From the NCBI RefSeq assembly GCF_024498175.1, contig NZ_CP101823.1, positions 3,106,987 through 3,170,986 of the forward strand: a stretch of 64,000 bases of DNA. Reading direction: 5' to 3'. The notes under the pieces are model-generated. The model ran no database searches and was not told the DNA's origin. It saw only the letters and a list, made by a program, of their open reading frames with translations. This document shows, piece after piece, positions 1-9,024 of this stretch. Position 1 is the stretch's first letter. Every line of letters begins with the position of its first letter. A program made the position numbers and the translations under genes. This DNA comes from Haloplanus salinarum (GTDB lineage: Archaea; Halobacteriota; Halobacteria; Halobacteriales; Haloferacaceae).

Positions 1-204
1 GTGGCCCTTCGATTTCTGGTTCGTATCGCCGACCAGGACGCGCTGCTCTTCGGGGATGTATTCGGGCTTCGCGAGGTCCGTTCGGGCGGTGTTGATGGCA
101 TGGACGTGGCGACAGAGGTTCCGGTTGGTCTCGGATTCGAACTCGACCATCCGATCCACGACCTTGCTTCCGGCGTTGCCGACACCGATTGTAGCGAGTT
201 TCAT
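1..204 (-). CDS. CetZ-type tubulin/FtsZ-family GTPase, N-terminal fragment
   Basis: Only the first 68 residues lie in the window; the rest runs off the left edge. The protein opens MKLATIGVGNAGSKVVDRM, the glycine-rich first nucleotide-binding loop of the tubulin/FtsZ superfamily, followed by CRHVHAINTARTDLAKPEYIP, in which a short strand leads to an N-T/S-A-x-x-DL segment typical of CetZ. Known CetZ proteins are haloarchaeal cytoskeletal GTPases affecting cell shape and motility rather than division. The ATG at 204 is the natural start because the nucleotide-binding strand begins at residue 2. The paralogue type (CetZ1 or other) cannot be decided from this fragment. Confidence 0.85.
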   Translation of the reverse strand, partial: MKLATIGVGNAGSKVVDRMVEFESETNRNLCRHVHAINTARTDLAKPEYIPEEQRVLVGDTNQKSKGH

Positions 205-336
205 AACCGTCGGTCGTGTTGACTGTACGGAGGGGTATAGTTAATTTGGTTCGACAGCCGCTGCGCTCGGCGTTTCCGTTCGATCCACCGCACCGTCCGT
301 GGGGAGACGGCTCCGGACGCGGTACGGACTCCGGTT

Positions 337-654
337 TCAGGCCCGGTTCTCGGTGAGGGCGCGTTCGATACCCCGTTCGATCGCTGCGTCCTCGTCGGTA
401 CCGTCCTCGACGGCGGCCTCGTAGCCCGCGGTGAAGGAGTCCATCACGTCTTTCGCCAGTTCGCGGACGTCGGTTTCGGAGGGCTGGACGTTGTCGACGG
501 CGGTCGAGTCGTCCCGTTCCTCGTCGACGATCCACACCTCGAAGGTGCCGTTCCGGTCCGGCGTGGGCTGGAACTTTACCTCGACTTCGACGGTCCGGTT
601 CTCGTACTCCCGTCGGCCGGTCTTCAGCCAGCCTTCGGGTACTGCTCGGCTCAT
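337..654 (-). CDS. Conserved haloarchaeal hypothetical protein, 105 aa
   Basis: I do not recognise a function. The product is small, soluble and acidic, with no membrane segment, signal peptide or cysteine pair. The N-terminal half looks beta-rich (a stretch around residues 20-45 resembling paired strands, including FEVWIVDEERDD), and the C-terminal half looks helical and ends in an Asp/Glu-rich tail. The ATG at 654 begins MSRAVPEGWLKTGRREYENR. It stands alone between cetZ and the exporter gene. Codon usage matches its neighbours. Confidence 0.6.
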   Translation of the reverse strand: MSRAVPEGWLKTGRREYENRTVEVEVKFQPTPDRNGTFEVWIVDEERDDSTAVDNVQPSETDVRELAKDVMDSFTAGYEAAVEDGTDEDAAIERGIERALTENRA

Positions 655-746
655 GGTCGCTACTGGGACCGTAACCGGGATAAGCGTATCCGTGCCACAG
701 GGATCGATCGTCTCGATCTACCGGTGGCCGTAGGCGACCGACGACG

Positions 747-2639
747 TCAGTCGTCGGCGGGTGTCCGGGCGTCGGCCTGTGCGTGCCAGAGGGCGGCGTA
801 GTCCCCCTCGTCCGCCAGGAGGTCCGCGTGGCTCCCCGACTCGACGATCTCGCCGTCCTCGAGGACGACGATCCGATCGGCGTCGCGGATCGTCGAGAGG
901 CGGTGGGCGATGACGAAGGCGGTGCGGTCCTCGACGAGGCGGTCGAGGCTCTCCTGGATGCGCTCCTCGGTTTCGGTGTCGACGTCGCTGGTCGCCTCGT
1001 CGAAGACGATGATGGCGGGGTCGTTGACCAGGGCCCGCGCGATGGCGAGGCGCTGGCGCTGCCCGCCGGAGAGTTTGACGCCGCGTTCCCCGACGAGCGT
1101 GTCGTAGCCCGCGGGGAGGTCGGTGACGAAGTCGTGGGCTTCGGCGGCTTTCGCGGCCTCGATCACCCGATCCCGGGCGGCGTCGTCGGCGTCCCGTTCG
1201 GCGGCCAGCGCCGCACGGTCCCCGTAGGCGATGTTCTCGGCGACGGTGCCCGAGAAGAGGTAGGGGTTCTGTTCGACGAGCGCGATCTCGTCCCGCAGGG
1301 CGTCGAGGTCGTACTCGCGGACGTCGACGCCGTCGATCCGGACGGCACCCGAGTCGACGTCGTGGAACCGCGGCAGGAGCTTCACCAGCGTCGACTTGCC
1401 CGCGCCGGTGGTGCCCGCCAGCCCGACGGTCGCGCCCGCGGGGACGGAAAGCGAGACGTCCCGGAGCACCGGCGCCCGGTCGCCGTAGCCGAAGGTCACG
1501 TCCTCGAAGGTCACGTCGCCGTCCACGTCGTCGGGGCGGTACGGATCGGGGGGCGAGGTGACCGTCGGCTCCCGCCCGAGGAGGCCGAACACCCGTTCGG
1601 CGCTCGATTTCGCGAGCTGGTACTTGTTCGCGGACTTCCCGACGCGACGCATCGGCGAGTAGAGCCGCCGGAGGTAGAGAAAGAAGAGGGCGAAGCTCCC
1701 GGCGGTGAGCGCCCCCTCGGCCCCGTTGATGTTGTCGAGGCCGCCGACGTAGAGCACGAGGACGAACACGACGCCGGTGAGCAGGCGGAGGCCGGCGAAG
1801 AAGGCCCGCCTGATCCGCAGGGCGCCGACCTTCTCGTCGTGGTAGTCCTGGCTCCGCTCGGCGACCCGGTCGCGCTCGAACCCGTAGCGGTTGAAGCTCT
1901 TGATCACCGCGGCGCCGCCGAGGTTGTTCTCCAGGCGGGTGTTGAGGCGGGCGACCGACTCCCGGATGGACTTGTAGCGTGGCTCGATCCAGGTGAGGAA
2001 GCGACCGCTCGCGAGGCCGATGATGGGGACGGGCGCGAGCGCGATGGCGGCGAGTTTCGGCGAGTAGTGCCAGAGGACGACCGCGATGCCGCCGACGGTG
2101 GCCACGACGCGGATCACCTGCCGGAACTCGGTGTTGAGGAACTTCTCCAGTCGGTTGACGTCGCTGTTGAGCACCGACATCATCGCGCCGGTCTGGTGGT
2201 CGACGAAGAAGTCCATCGAGAGGCGCTGGAGGTGGTCGTAGGTGTCGTTGCGGAGGTCGCGTTGGATCTTCTGGGCCGAGGACTGGAGGAGGTACCGGGA
2301 GGCAAAGCGGGTGACCGACCGGAGAAGGTAGGCGAGCGCCGCGATGAGCACCAGCCGTTCGAGGAGCGCGACCCGGGCCGCACGCCCCACGATGGGCTCG
2401 GCCGGAAGCAGGCCGACCGTGGCCAGCAGCCCGGGGTCCGCAGGGCCGTTGATGACCCGATCGATGGCGGTGGCGACGAGGATCGGCGGGACCAGACGGG
2501 CGAAACGGGTACAGAAGGCGGCGAGGACGCCGAGGGTCAGACGCGGCCAGTAGGCTCGGGCGTAGGCCAGCAGGTTCACCATCGGGTGTCCGTCGAGCGT
2601 CTCGCTGACGTCCTCGAACCCCCCGTGTTCGTCGGCCAT
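747..2639 (-). CDS. ABC transporter, fused permease and ATPase (MsbA/multidrug-exporter type)
   Basis: This 630-aa half transporter has six predicted membrane helices (about residues 25-340) followed by one nucleotide-binding domain. The Walker A GTTGAGKST is near residue 409, the ABC signature LSGGQRQRLAIARAL near 523, and Walker B reads IIVFDEATSDVD followed by the switch histidine in FVIAHRLSTI. Such proteins homodimerise and export lipids, peptides or drugs; the substrate here is unknown. The gene starts 24 nt after the stop of the LOV histidine kinase on the same strand, so the two are probably co-transcribed. The C-terminus is a normal end, not a truncation. Confidence 0.93.
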   Translation of the reverse strand: MADEHGGFEDVSETLDGHPMVNLLAYARAYWPRLTLGVLAAFCTRFARLVPPILVATAIDRVINGPADPGLLATVGLLPAEPIVGRAARVALLERLVLIAALAYLLRSVTRFASRYLLQSSAQKIQRDLRNDTYDHLQRLSMDFFVDHQTGAMMSVLNSDVNRLEKFLNTEFRQVIRVVATVGGIAVVLWHYSPKLAAIALAPVPIIGLASGRFLTWIEPRYKSIRESVARLNTRLENNLGGAAVIKSFNRYGFERDRVAERSQDYHDEKVGALRIRRAFFAGLRLLTGVVFVLVLYVGGLDNINGAEGALTAGSFALFFLYLRRLYSPMRRVGKSANKYQLAKSSAERVFGLLGREPTVTSPPDPYRPDDVDGDVTFEDVTFGYGDRAPVLRDVSLSVPAGATVGLAGTTGAGKSTLVKLLPRFHDVDSGAVRIDGVDVREYDLDALRDEIALVEQNPYLFSGTVAENIAYGDRAALAAERDADDAARDRVIEAAKAAEAHDFVTDLPAGYDTLVGERGVKLSGGQRQRLAIARALVNDPAIIVFDEATSDVDTETEERIQESLDRLVEDRTAFVIAHRLSTIRDADRIVVLEDGEIVESGSHADLLADEGDYAALWHAQADARTPADD

Positions 2640-2663
2640 CGACGCGCGATACTCGACGGACGG

Positions 2664-4139
2664 TCAAGTACTGTGGGATTCCGGGTCGGCTCGCCGCAGT
2701 TCGACACGGAAGACGGCCCCCTCGGGGTCGTTGTCCTCGATCCGGACCGACCCGCCGTACGTGTCGACGAGGTTGTCGACGAGATAGAGGCCGAGGCCGC
2801 TTCCCGGGCTCTCCAGTCCCTTCTCGCCGCGGCCGAAGACCTCCCGCTTGCGCTCGTCGGGCACCCCGGGGCCGTTGTCGGCGATGCGGACGACGGCCGT
2901 CTCCGCGGTCACCTCGGCGCCGACCTCGATCTCGATCGTCGCCTTGTCGTTGTGGAAGACGGCGTTGTCGAGGAGGTTGCCGAAGACCGACGCGAGGATC
3001 GGGGTGGCCCACACGTCCACCGTGGGCAGGTCGTCGTCGCCGCGGATCGTGACCGACTGCGACCGGTAGTCGAAGTTCGAGCGCACGCGGTCGACCTCCG
3101 TCCGGAGCACCGGCGCCAGGGGGATGGCTTCGAGCTCCGGGTCGGCCGTCCCCAGGATGTCGACGAGGTCCCCCACTGCCTCGGTGAGTTCCTTGGTGTG
3201 GGTGGCGGCGGTCATGATCCGCTCGAAGGCGTCCTCGTCCGCCGGGTCGATCCGCTTGGCGAGTTCACCGCCCCACCCCAGCGCGACCGACATGTCGTTT
3301 CGGATGTCGTGGCGGACGATCTGGTTGAGGAGCGCGAGTCGGTCGCGCTCGGTTTCGAGGTCCCGCTCGGCCCGCTTGCGGTCGGTCACGTCCTGCTGGA
3401 AGCCGACGTAGTGTGCGAGTTCGCCCGCGTGGTCGTACAGGGGTGCGATGGTGACCTGGTTCCAGAACTCCTCGTCGTTCCGACGGTAGTTGCGCACTTC
3501 GACGGTGACGGGGTCCTGGTCCTCGACCGCCTGTCGCATCCGTGCGACCGTCTCCGGATCGGTGTCTGGGCCCTGGAGGAACCGACAGTTTCGCCCGAGG
3601 ACCTCCTCGACGGGGTAGCCCGTGATCCGTTCGAAGGCGGCGTTGGCGTAGATGACCGGGTTGTCGGGGTCTTCGGGATCGGAGATGGTGATGCCGACGG
3701 GGGCCTCGTCCATCGCCCGCTCCTTGAGCTGGGAACTGATCCGCTCGCCCGTTCCCCCCTCCGTCCCCTCCCGTTCCCGGTCCGCGTGGTGCAGGACGAC
3801 GAACCGGTCGCCGTCGTGAGTCACCGGCGCGAGGGTGATCCGGAGCGCGTCGCCGTCGGCGTCCGCCCGGTACGCGAGTTCGGTCCCGGCGTGGTCGTCG
3901 TCGTCGAGGAGCGACCGGACCCGCGTCGCGACCGTCGAGGCCTGATCGTTCCCCGAACGGGCGAGCGTTTCGAGGTACGTCCGTCCCTCGTCCCCGTCGC
4001 GGGGGACCAGCGGGTGGTCGCGCTCCGCGGCGAACGCGCGCCACGCGGCGTTGGTCTCGACGATCCGTCCCGTCCCGTCCAGCACCGCGATCCGAGCGGG
4101 GAGCGCGTCGAGCACCTCGCGGGTCAATCCCGAATCCAT
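2664..4139 (-). CDS. PAS/LOV-domain sensor histidine kinase
   Basis: A 491-aa cytosolic kinase without membrane helices. Order: an N-terminal PAS-like domain (about 10-120), a second PAS domain (about 140-255) carrying the LOV hallmark GRNCRFLQGPDTDPE at 182-196, an HisKA-type dimerisation helix with the phospho-acceptor in IVRHDIRNDM (His277), and a C-terminal HATPase with an N-box in FGNLLDNAVFHND and glycine boxes DNGPGV and GSGLGLYLV. In LOV proteins the motif Cys (here Cys185) forms a blue-light adduct with flavin, and the conserved NYRR..EFWNQ segment that follows is also present. This is therefore a candidate blue-light receptor kinase. No response regulator gene is adjacent; the ABC exporter follows it. 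Confidence 0.92.
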   Translation of the reverse strand: MDSGLTREVLDALPARIAVLDGTGRIVETNAAWRAFAAERDHPLVPRDGDEGRTYLETLARSGNDQASTVATRVRSLLDDDDHAGTELAYRADADGDALRITLAPVTHDGDRFVVLHHADREREGTEGGTGERISSQLKERAMDEAPVGITISDPEDPDNPVIYANAAFERITGYPVEEVLGRNCRFLQGPDTDPETVARMRQAVEDQDPVTVEVRNYRRNDEEFWNQVTIAPLYDHAGELAHYVGFQQDVTDRKRAERDLETERDRLALLNQIVRHDIRNDMSVALGWGGELAKRIDPADEDAFERIMTAATHTKELTEAVGDLVDILGTADPELEAIPLAPVLRTEVDRVRSNFDYRSQSVTIRGDDDLPTVDVWATPILASVFGNLLDNAVFHNDKATIEIEVGAEVTAETAVVRIADNGPGVPDERKREVFGRGEKGLESPGSGLGLYLVDNLVDTYGGSVRIEDNDPEGAVFRVELRRADPESHST

Positions 4140-4263
4140 GCTATCGACGTCACGTTCCCCCCCTCTGAGGCCACCGTATTAGAACTGTTCGCTCCGACCG
4201 CCGGTTGCGGGCCGCCTTGCCCCGAACGTGCGGGTTTTCCCGCGCCGTCCCGTCCTGACGGAC

Positions 4264-5280
4264 ATGACAGAGACGATGCGAGCGGCCGTCGTCCCCGAGG
4301 CCGGTGCCGACTTCGAAGTGGTCGACCGAGCGGTGCCGGAACCGGCGCCGACGGAGGTCCGTATCGCCGTCGACGCCTGTGGGATCTGCCACAGCGACGC
4401 CTTCGTCGTCGAGGGGACGTTCCCCGGCGTGAGCTACCCGCGGGTCCCGGGCCACGAGGTGGTCGGCCACGTCGACGCCGTCGGCGAGGAGGTTACCGCC
4501 TGGAGCGAGGGCGACCGCGTCGGCGCCGGGTGGCACGGCGGCCACTGTTTCACCTGCGATCCCTGCCGTCGCGGCGACTTCCTCCAGTGTGAGAACGCCG
4601 AGATCACGGGTCTGACCTTCGACGGCGGCTACGCGGAGTACGCGACCGTCCCGGGGGAGGCGCTGGCGGCCGTCCCCGAGGACCTGTCGGCCGTCGACGC
4701 CGCGCCGCTCCTGTGTGCGGGCGTCACCACGTACAACGCGCTCCGGAACAGCGACGCCCGCCCCGGCGACGTCGTCGCCGTCGTCGGCGTCGGCGGCCTC
4801 GGTCACCTCGGCGTCCAGTACGCCCACGCCGCCGGCTTCGAGACGGTCGCGATCTCCCGTAGTCCCGAGAAACGCGACCTGGCGCTCGACCTCGGCGCGG
4901 ACCACTTCGTGAACGCGGCCGACCGCGACCCCGCCGAGGCGCTCCAGGAACTCGGCGGCGCCCGGGTCGTCCTCTCGACGGCCCCCTCCGCGGACGCCAT
5001 CGAGTCGGTGCTCGGCGGCATCGGCACCGACGGCGAGGTCGTGGTCGTCGGCATCCCCGGCGAACCCGTCCCGACCGACGTCCAGCATCTGGTCGCGACC
5101 CGCGGTGCCGTCTCCGGGTGGGGCTCCGGACACGCCCGCGACTCCCAGGACACCCTCGAGTTCAGTTCCCTCCGGGAGATCACGCCCGTCGTCGAGACGT
5201 TCGCCCTCGAGGACGTGACCGACGCCTACGACCGGATGATGGAGAACGACGCCCGGTTCCGCGCGGTGCTCGACCTCTAA
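4264..5280 (+). CDS. Zinc-dependent medium-chain alcohol dehydrogenase
   Basis: This 338-aa MDR-superfamily oxidoreductase has catalytic-zinc ligands Cys39 (DACGICHSD) and His64-Glu65 (VPGHEVVG). Structural-zinc cysteines are Cys95, 98, 101 and 109 in CFTCDPCRRGDFLQC. The nucleotide-binding Rossmann loop is VVGVGGLGHLGVQYA. It oxidises alcohols or reduces aldehydes with NAD(P); the substrate cannot be read from sequence, though the close spacing of motifs resembles AdhP/AdhA alcohol dehydrogenases. I use the ATG at 4264 (MTETMRAAVV), not an in-frame GTG at 4228 whose extension is Arg/Pro-rich and unlike the family. It is divergently oriented from the kinase gene. Confidence 0.92.
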   Translation: MTETMRAAVVPEAGADFEVVDRAVPEPAPTEVRIAVDACGICHSDAFVVEGTFPGVSYPRVPGHEVVGHVDAVGEEVTAWSEGDRVGAGWHGGHCFTCDPCRRGDFLQCENAEITGLTFDGGYAEYATVPGEALAAVPEDLSAVDAAPLLCAGVTTYNALRNSDARPGDVVAVVGVGGLGHLGVQYAHAAGFETVAISRSPEKRDLALDLGADHFVNAADRDPAEALQELGGARVVLSTAPSADAIESVLGGIGTDGEVVVVGIPGEPVPTDVQHLVATRGAVSGWGSGHARDSQDTLEFSSLREITPVVETFALEDVTDAYDRMMENDARFRAVLDL

Positions 5281-5328
5281 CCGGCGCCGGCCGGGGGCAC
5301 GCCAGTATCATTCTGGATAATCGATCCC

Positions 5329-5340
5329 CCAATTATATGC
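5329..5340 (+). promoter_or_regulatory. Likely TATA box for the chemoreceptor gene
   Basis: The A/T-rich element CCAATTATATGC stands out from the G+C-rich surroundings. Its centre lies about 44 nt before the ATG at 5380, which would give a leader of roughly 18 nt. This is position-based inference. Confidence 0.45.
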
Positions 5341-5379
5341 GACCGAACGTCCCTCTGGACGCTAGCGACGGCGAGACCC

Positions 5380-6843
5380 ATGAGCACACCCAAACAATCG
5401 GAGCGACACGTGGCTGAGTTCCCCCTGTCGTTCGACGCGATAATCGGCCGGATCGGCGCACCTATCTTCATTCTCGACGCCGATCACGAGGTCGTTCTCT
5501 GGAATCGGGGGATGGTGGAGTTGACGGGGAGTACCGAGGCCGACGCGCGGGCGGCGGACTCGGTCGGCGAGGCGTGGTACCAGGACGGCCGTCGGGCCAA
5601 GACCCTCGCGGACAAGGTACTGGATGCCCCCCGCGACGCCCACCGGGAGTTCGACGTCGAGCGGATCGACGACGGCGACCACCCCGAATATCAGGACCGG
5701 AGCACGTTCACCGACACGCGCGGCGACACCCGACACATCACGTTCAGCGCGTCGCCGCTGTACGACGATGGCGAACTCGTGGGCGTGGTCGAACTCGTCA
5801 AGGACCGCACCGAGGAGGTACGCCGCCGGCAGCGAATCGAGGACCTCGTCGAAGAGGTCACCTCGGCCATGCACGCGATCCAGGACGGCGACCTGAGCGC
5901 CCGCGCCGAGTTCACCGCCGACGAGTACATCGACGAGGAACTGTTGACGGTCGTCGACTCGCTGAACGAGATGGGTGCGACCCTCGACGGCCTCGTGGCG
6001 GACGTGGACGACCAGACGCGGGAACTGCGGGAGATCACCCAGGAGGTCGCCGACAGCGCCACCCGGATGGAAGGGATCGCCGAGGAACAGGCCGACCGCA
6101 CCGAGGAGGTCGCCGACGAGGTGTCGAACCTCAGCGCCACCGTCGAGGAGGTGGCCTCGACGGCCGACTCCGTCGCCGACACCAGTCGACAGGCCCGGGA
6201 CCACGCCGAGTCGGGCCGGGAAGTCAGCCGGGAGGTCCGCGACGTGATGTCGTCGGTCCGGTCGTCGAGTCGGGAGGTTCGCACCGACGTCGACGAACTC
6301 AGCGGCACCGTCGACGAGATCGACGAGGTGATCGAAGTGATCAACGACATCGCGGATCAGACGAACCTGTTGGCACTCAACGCCAACATCGAGGCGGCCC
6401 GCGCCGACCACGACAGCGACGGGTTCGCGGTCGTCGCCAACGAGATCAAGTCGCTCGCCCAGGAGGCCCAGGACCAGGCGGGGGAGATCGAGTCGATGAT
6501 CGTCGAGGTCCAGCGACGGACCGAGGGGACCGTCGACAGCCTCGAAGCGACCGAGTCGGAGATCGACGACGGGGTCGCGGAGGTCGAGTCGAGCATGGCG
6601 AAACTCGACGAGATCGTCGAGGCGGTCGGCGAGGCCGTCGCCGGTATCCAGGAGGTGTCGACGGCAACGGACGAGCAGGCCGCCAGCGCCGAGGAGATCG
6701 CCGCCATGGTGGACGAGGCCCGCGACCGCGCCGATCAGGTCGCCGAGGAGGTCGCCGAGGTGGCTCGCGCCGCCGAGCGCCAGACCGAGAAGGTCGCCGA
6801 AATCGAACGCAGCGTCGGCCAGTTGCGCGGCGACGACCACTAG
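5380..6843 (+). CDS. Soluble PAS-domain methyl-accepting chemotaxis transducer
   Basis: A 487-aa cytoplasmic transducer. A PAS domain occupies about residues 15-130 (FDAIIGRIGAPIFILDADHE). A short HAMP-like linker follows, then a long helical signalling domain from about 205 to the end. The conserved hairpin tip INDIADQTNLLALNANIEAA near residues 318-337 contacts CheA/CheW. Flanking Glu/Gln-rich heptads such as EEQADRTEEV are candidate methylation sites. There are no transmembrane segments, so it probably senses an internal signal (redox, light or metabolite) through the PAS domain. It stands alone, without che genes nearby, as is usual for haloarchaeal Htr proteins. Confidence 0.93.
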   Translation: MSTPKQSERHVAEFPLSFDAIIGRIGAPIFILDADHEVVLWNRGMVELTGSTEADARAADSVGEAWYQDGRRAKTLADKVLDAPRDAHREFDVERIDDGDHPEYQDRSTFTDTRGDTRHITFSASPLYDDGELVGVVELVKDRTEEVRRRQRIEDLVEEVTSAMHAIQDGDLSARAEFTADEYIDEELLTVVDSLNEMGATLDGLVADVDDQTRELREITQEVADSATRMEGIAEEQADRTEEVADEVSNLSATVEEVASTADSVADTSRQARDHAESGREVSREVRDVMSSVRSSSREVRTDVDELSGTVDEIDEVIEVINDIADQTNLLALNANIEAARADHDSDGFAVVANEIKSLAQEAQDQAGEIESMIVEVQRRTEGTVDSLEATESEIDDGVAEVESSMAKLDEIVEAVGEAVAGIQEVSTATDEQAASAEEIAAMVDEARDRADQVAEEVAEVARAAERQTEKVAEIERSVGQLRGDDH

Positions 6844-6919
6844 CCTGCGGCCGATCTCCGACAAAATCCGCCGTCACCGAAACGCCGTAGTGACCACCGT
6901 TCCTACCGGCGCGGCGACT

Positions 6920-7117
6920 ATGGACCGACGTGCAACACTCGGTATGTCGTTCGCCGAACTGGTCATGGCACGGGTCGGGCAGGGAGTCGGCGCGCTGTGT
7001 TTCCTCTTTCTCCTGCCGATCCTACCGTTCCTCGCCGTCGCGGCTCTCGCCTCGTCGCTGGTCCGGTCCGACCCCGACCACCCCGAGCCCTCCTACCGCC
7101 CCGACTGGGCGGAGTGA
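6920..7117 (+). CDS. Small membrane protein, 65 aa
   Basis: Unknown function. There is one hydrophobic segment of about 23 residues (GALCFLFLLPILPFLAVAAL) followed by a short acidic/proline tail ending SYRPDWAE. Candidate starts are a GTG at 6890, an ATG at 6920 (MDRRATLGMSF) and an ATG at 6944 (MSFAELVMARV); the amphipathic stretch before the membrane helix starts at MSFAEL, so the true start may be 6944. The 3' end overlaps the convergent dUTPase-like gene by 25 nt. Confidence 0.55.
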   Translation: MDRRATLGMSFAELVMARVGQGVGALCFLFLLPILPFLAVAALASSLVRSDPDHPEPSYRPDWAE

Positions 7118-7530
7118 GGCCGGAGCGTCGACACCCGCGCGTTCTCCTTCAGGTAGAGGCCGCCGTCGCTCACCGAGAGCGGCATCCGCGGGAGCGACGT
7201 GACGACCCGCGTCGGGTGGGAAGCGCCGCGTTCGAGCACCGCCTCGCGGGTCTGGAGTAGTGCGGGACCCGCCGTCAGGGACTCGTTGTATTCGATCAGG
7301 TACTGGCCGCCGTCGAGGTGCCACCAGCCGTAGTCGTCGTCCGGGCGACGCGTGCGGGTCTCGTGGGGGCGGGTTCGCGCCGGTTCGAGTTCGCCGCCGC
7401 CGAAGTCGATCCGGCCCGCGTCGTCGACCACGTACACCGCGCCGGCGGTGAGGTCGATACCGTCCTCGTGGATCTGCGTCTCCTCGTGGAGGAGGCCGTC
7501 GACGGCCGTTCGGAGGTCGGGCGCCGTCAT
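7093..7530 (-). CDS. dUTPase/dCTP-deaminase-like protein
   Basis: A 145-aa protein resembling the trimeric dUTPase/dCTP deaminase fold. It has an N-terminal strand region with EDGIDLTAGAVYVV, a central WWHLDGGQYLIEYNE strand pair and a C-terminal ENARVSTLRPHSAQSGR motif. In the family this kind of R-x-S-x-x-R motif interacts with the triphosphate. The family role is keeping dUTP low or making dUMP. I prefer the ATG at 7530 (MTAPDLRTAVDGLL) over an upstream TTG. It lies 45 nt downstream of the AAA ATPase gene on the same strand. Substrate specificity is not established. Confidence 0.75.
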   Translation of the reverse strand: MTAPDLRTAVDGLLHEETQIHEDGIDLTAGAVYVVDDAGRIDFGGGELEPARTRPHETRTRRPDDDYGWWHLDGGQYLIEYNESLTAGPALLQTREAVLERGASHPTRVVTSLPRMPLSVSDGGLYLKENARVSTLRPHSAQSGR

Positions 7531-7575
7531 GTCCGAGTCGTGGGCCGCGGTCGACAAAAGTTCCGGGCCGGGTCG

Positions 7576-8940
7576 TCAGTGGTCGTGGTCCGCGTGGCCG
7601 CCGTCGCCGGCGACGAGCGTGTCGGCGTCCCCGTCGATCATGTCCATGTTCTTGAGGTTGTCCCGCTCCTCGAAGTCCTCGACCGCGTCGAGGATGTCCT
7701 CCTGGGTGAGGGTCGTGCGCTCCTCGGTGAGCGCCTCCAGCACCGCCTCCCGGAGGACCATCCGGAGGTCGCTCCCGGTGAGTCCCTCGGTGCGCTCGGC
7801 GACCGAGTCCGGGTCGAACTCGGCGATGTCCATCCGTCGTGTGATCACGTCGAGGATGTCGGCCCGCATCCCGCGGTCGGGCTTGGGGAAGTTGACGATC
7901 TCGTCGAACCGGCGCCAGGCCGCGGCGTCGAGCTGATCCGGGTGGTTGGTCGCGCCGATCAGGAGCACCTCGTCGCGGATGAGGCTGATGTCGTCGATGC
8001 TCTTGAGCAGGGTGTTGACGGCTCGCTTGAGCGCGGCGTGTTCGTCCGAGCGTCGGGTCTTGGCGACCGAGTCGAACTCGTCGATGAAGAGGATACACGG
8101 CGAGAGCCGCTTGGCGACCTCGAAGGTCTTCTCGACGTTCTTGGCCGTCTCGCCGAGGTACTGGCTGGTGATCATCGACAGCTTCACCTCGACGAAGGGC
8201 AGGCCGAGTTCGTGTGCGAGCGCCCGCGAGGCGGTCGTCTTCCCCGTCCCCGGCGGGCCGACGAAGAGGAGCTTGCCGATCTCGCGGAGGCCGATCTCGG
8301 CCAGGTACTCCCGGTGTTCGATCGCCTTGACGAGCTTCTGGATCTCGCCTTCCTGATCCTCCGTGAGCACGAGGTCGTCGAGGGTCATCTCGATCTCCTC
8401 GGGGGCGCGGACCTGCACGAGATCCAGCATCTCGCCGTCCTCGTCCTCGTCGAAGTAGGCCTCGAGCAGGCTGTCGATCCACACCCGGTCGGCGTGGATC
8501 GGCCGGGTCTGCTCGCGCGCCTCGGCGAGTGTCACGTCGACGTCGTCGCGGTCGGCGACCACCGACGCGAGCGTCGGGTTGGTCGCGACGCGCTCGCGGT
8601 CGGCGCGTTCGACAAGCCAGTCGATCGCCATGTCCTCCTGGGTGAGCGAGATGCGCCCCGAGAAGTTCTCCTGCTCGGTGAACAGGAGGTCCGAGACGGC
8701 GTCCCAGGGGTGTTCGACCCCCGTCGCCTGTCGCGCGGTCGTCTCGGTGACGACCAGCGGCCGCTCGATCCCGCCGTTCGGCGTCGGGTCGTCGTCGTCC
8801 GCGTCGTCCTCGGCGTCCTCGTCCGCCCAGAACACGCGTCGGTACCGCGGCGGCAGGTCGTTCTCGTCCAGGCTCCGGTCGTTGGTGTAGACGTGGGCCG
8901 TCAGGAGAAACTCTACGACTTCGAGAGCCGGGTCGGTCAT
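7576..8940 (-). CDS. AAA+ ATPase (single AAA domain, 454 aa)
   Basis: Residues 1-190 are an acidic N-terminal region with an Asp/Glu-rich linker near residue 50. One AAA module follows: Walker A GPPGTGKTTASRAL from about 227, Walker B CILFIDEFDS from about 281, sensor 1 in LIGATNHPDQLD, and an arginine-finger segment AAWRRFDEIV. The C-terminus ends in a His-rich tail (GGHADHDH). The core resembles Cdc48/FtsH/PAN-type AAA domains, but there is no peptidase domain or proteasome-docking HbYX end, so it is not a proteasomal ATPase. The client is unknown. A possible operon with the downstream dUTPase-like gene is suggested by spacing only. Confidence 0.88.
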   Translation of the reverse strand: MTDPALEVVEFLLTAHVYTNDRSLDENDLPPRYRRVFWADEDAEDDADDDDPTPNGGIERPLVVTETTARQATGVEHPWDAVSDLLFTEQENFSGRISLTQEDMAIDWLVERADRERVATNPTLASVVADRDDVDVTLAEAREQTRPIHADRVWIDSLLEAYFDEDEDGEMLDLVQVRAPEEIEMTLDDLVLTEDQEGEIQKLVKAIEHREYLAEIGLREIGKLLFVGPPGTGKTTASRALAHELGLPFVEVKLSMITSQYLGETAKNVEKTFEVAKRLSPCILFIDEFDSVAKTRRSDEHAALKRAVNTLLKSIDDISLIRDEVLLIGATNHPDQLDAAAWRRFDEIVNFPKPDRGMRADILDVITRRMDIAEFDPDSVAERTEGLTGSDLRMVLREAVLEALTEERTTLTQEDILDAVEDFEERDNLKNMDMIDGDADTLVAGDGGHADHDH

Positions 8941-9024
8941 CCCTATCCTGTTCTCGTGGGAGCCGTTTAAGGCCGTCGGATCGGGCGACGGCAGTACTAC
9001 GGCGTGTGAGGCGCTCCCGTGGGC

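Noticed and set aside
783-4592. A 1269-codon open frame opposite the exporter and kinase genes
   Set aside because: Both minus-strand genes have complete domain structures; the plus frame is Arg/Asp-repetitive and matches nothing, as expected in high-G+C DNA.
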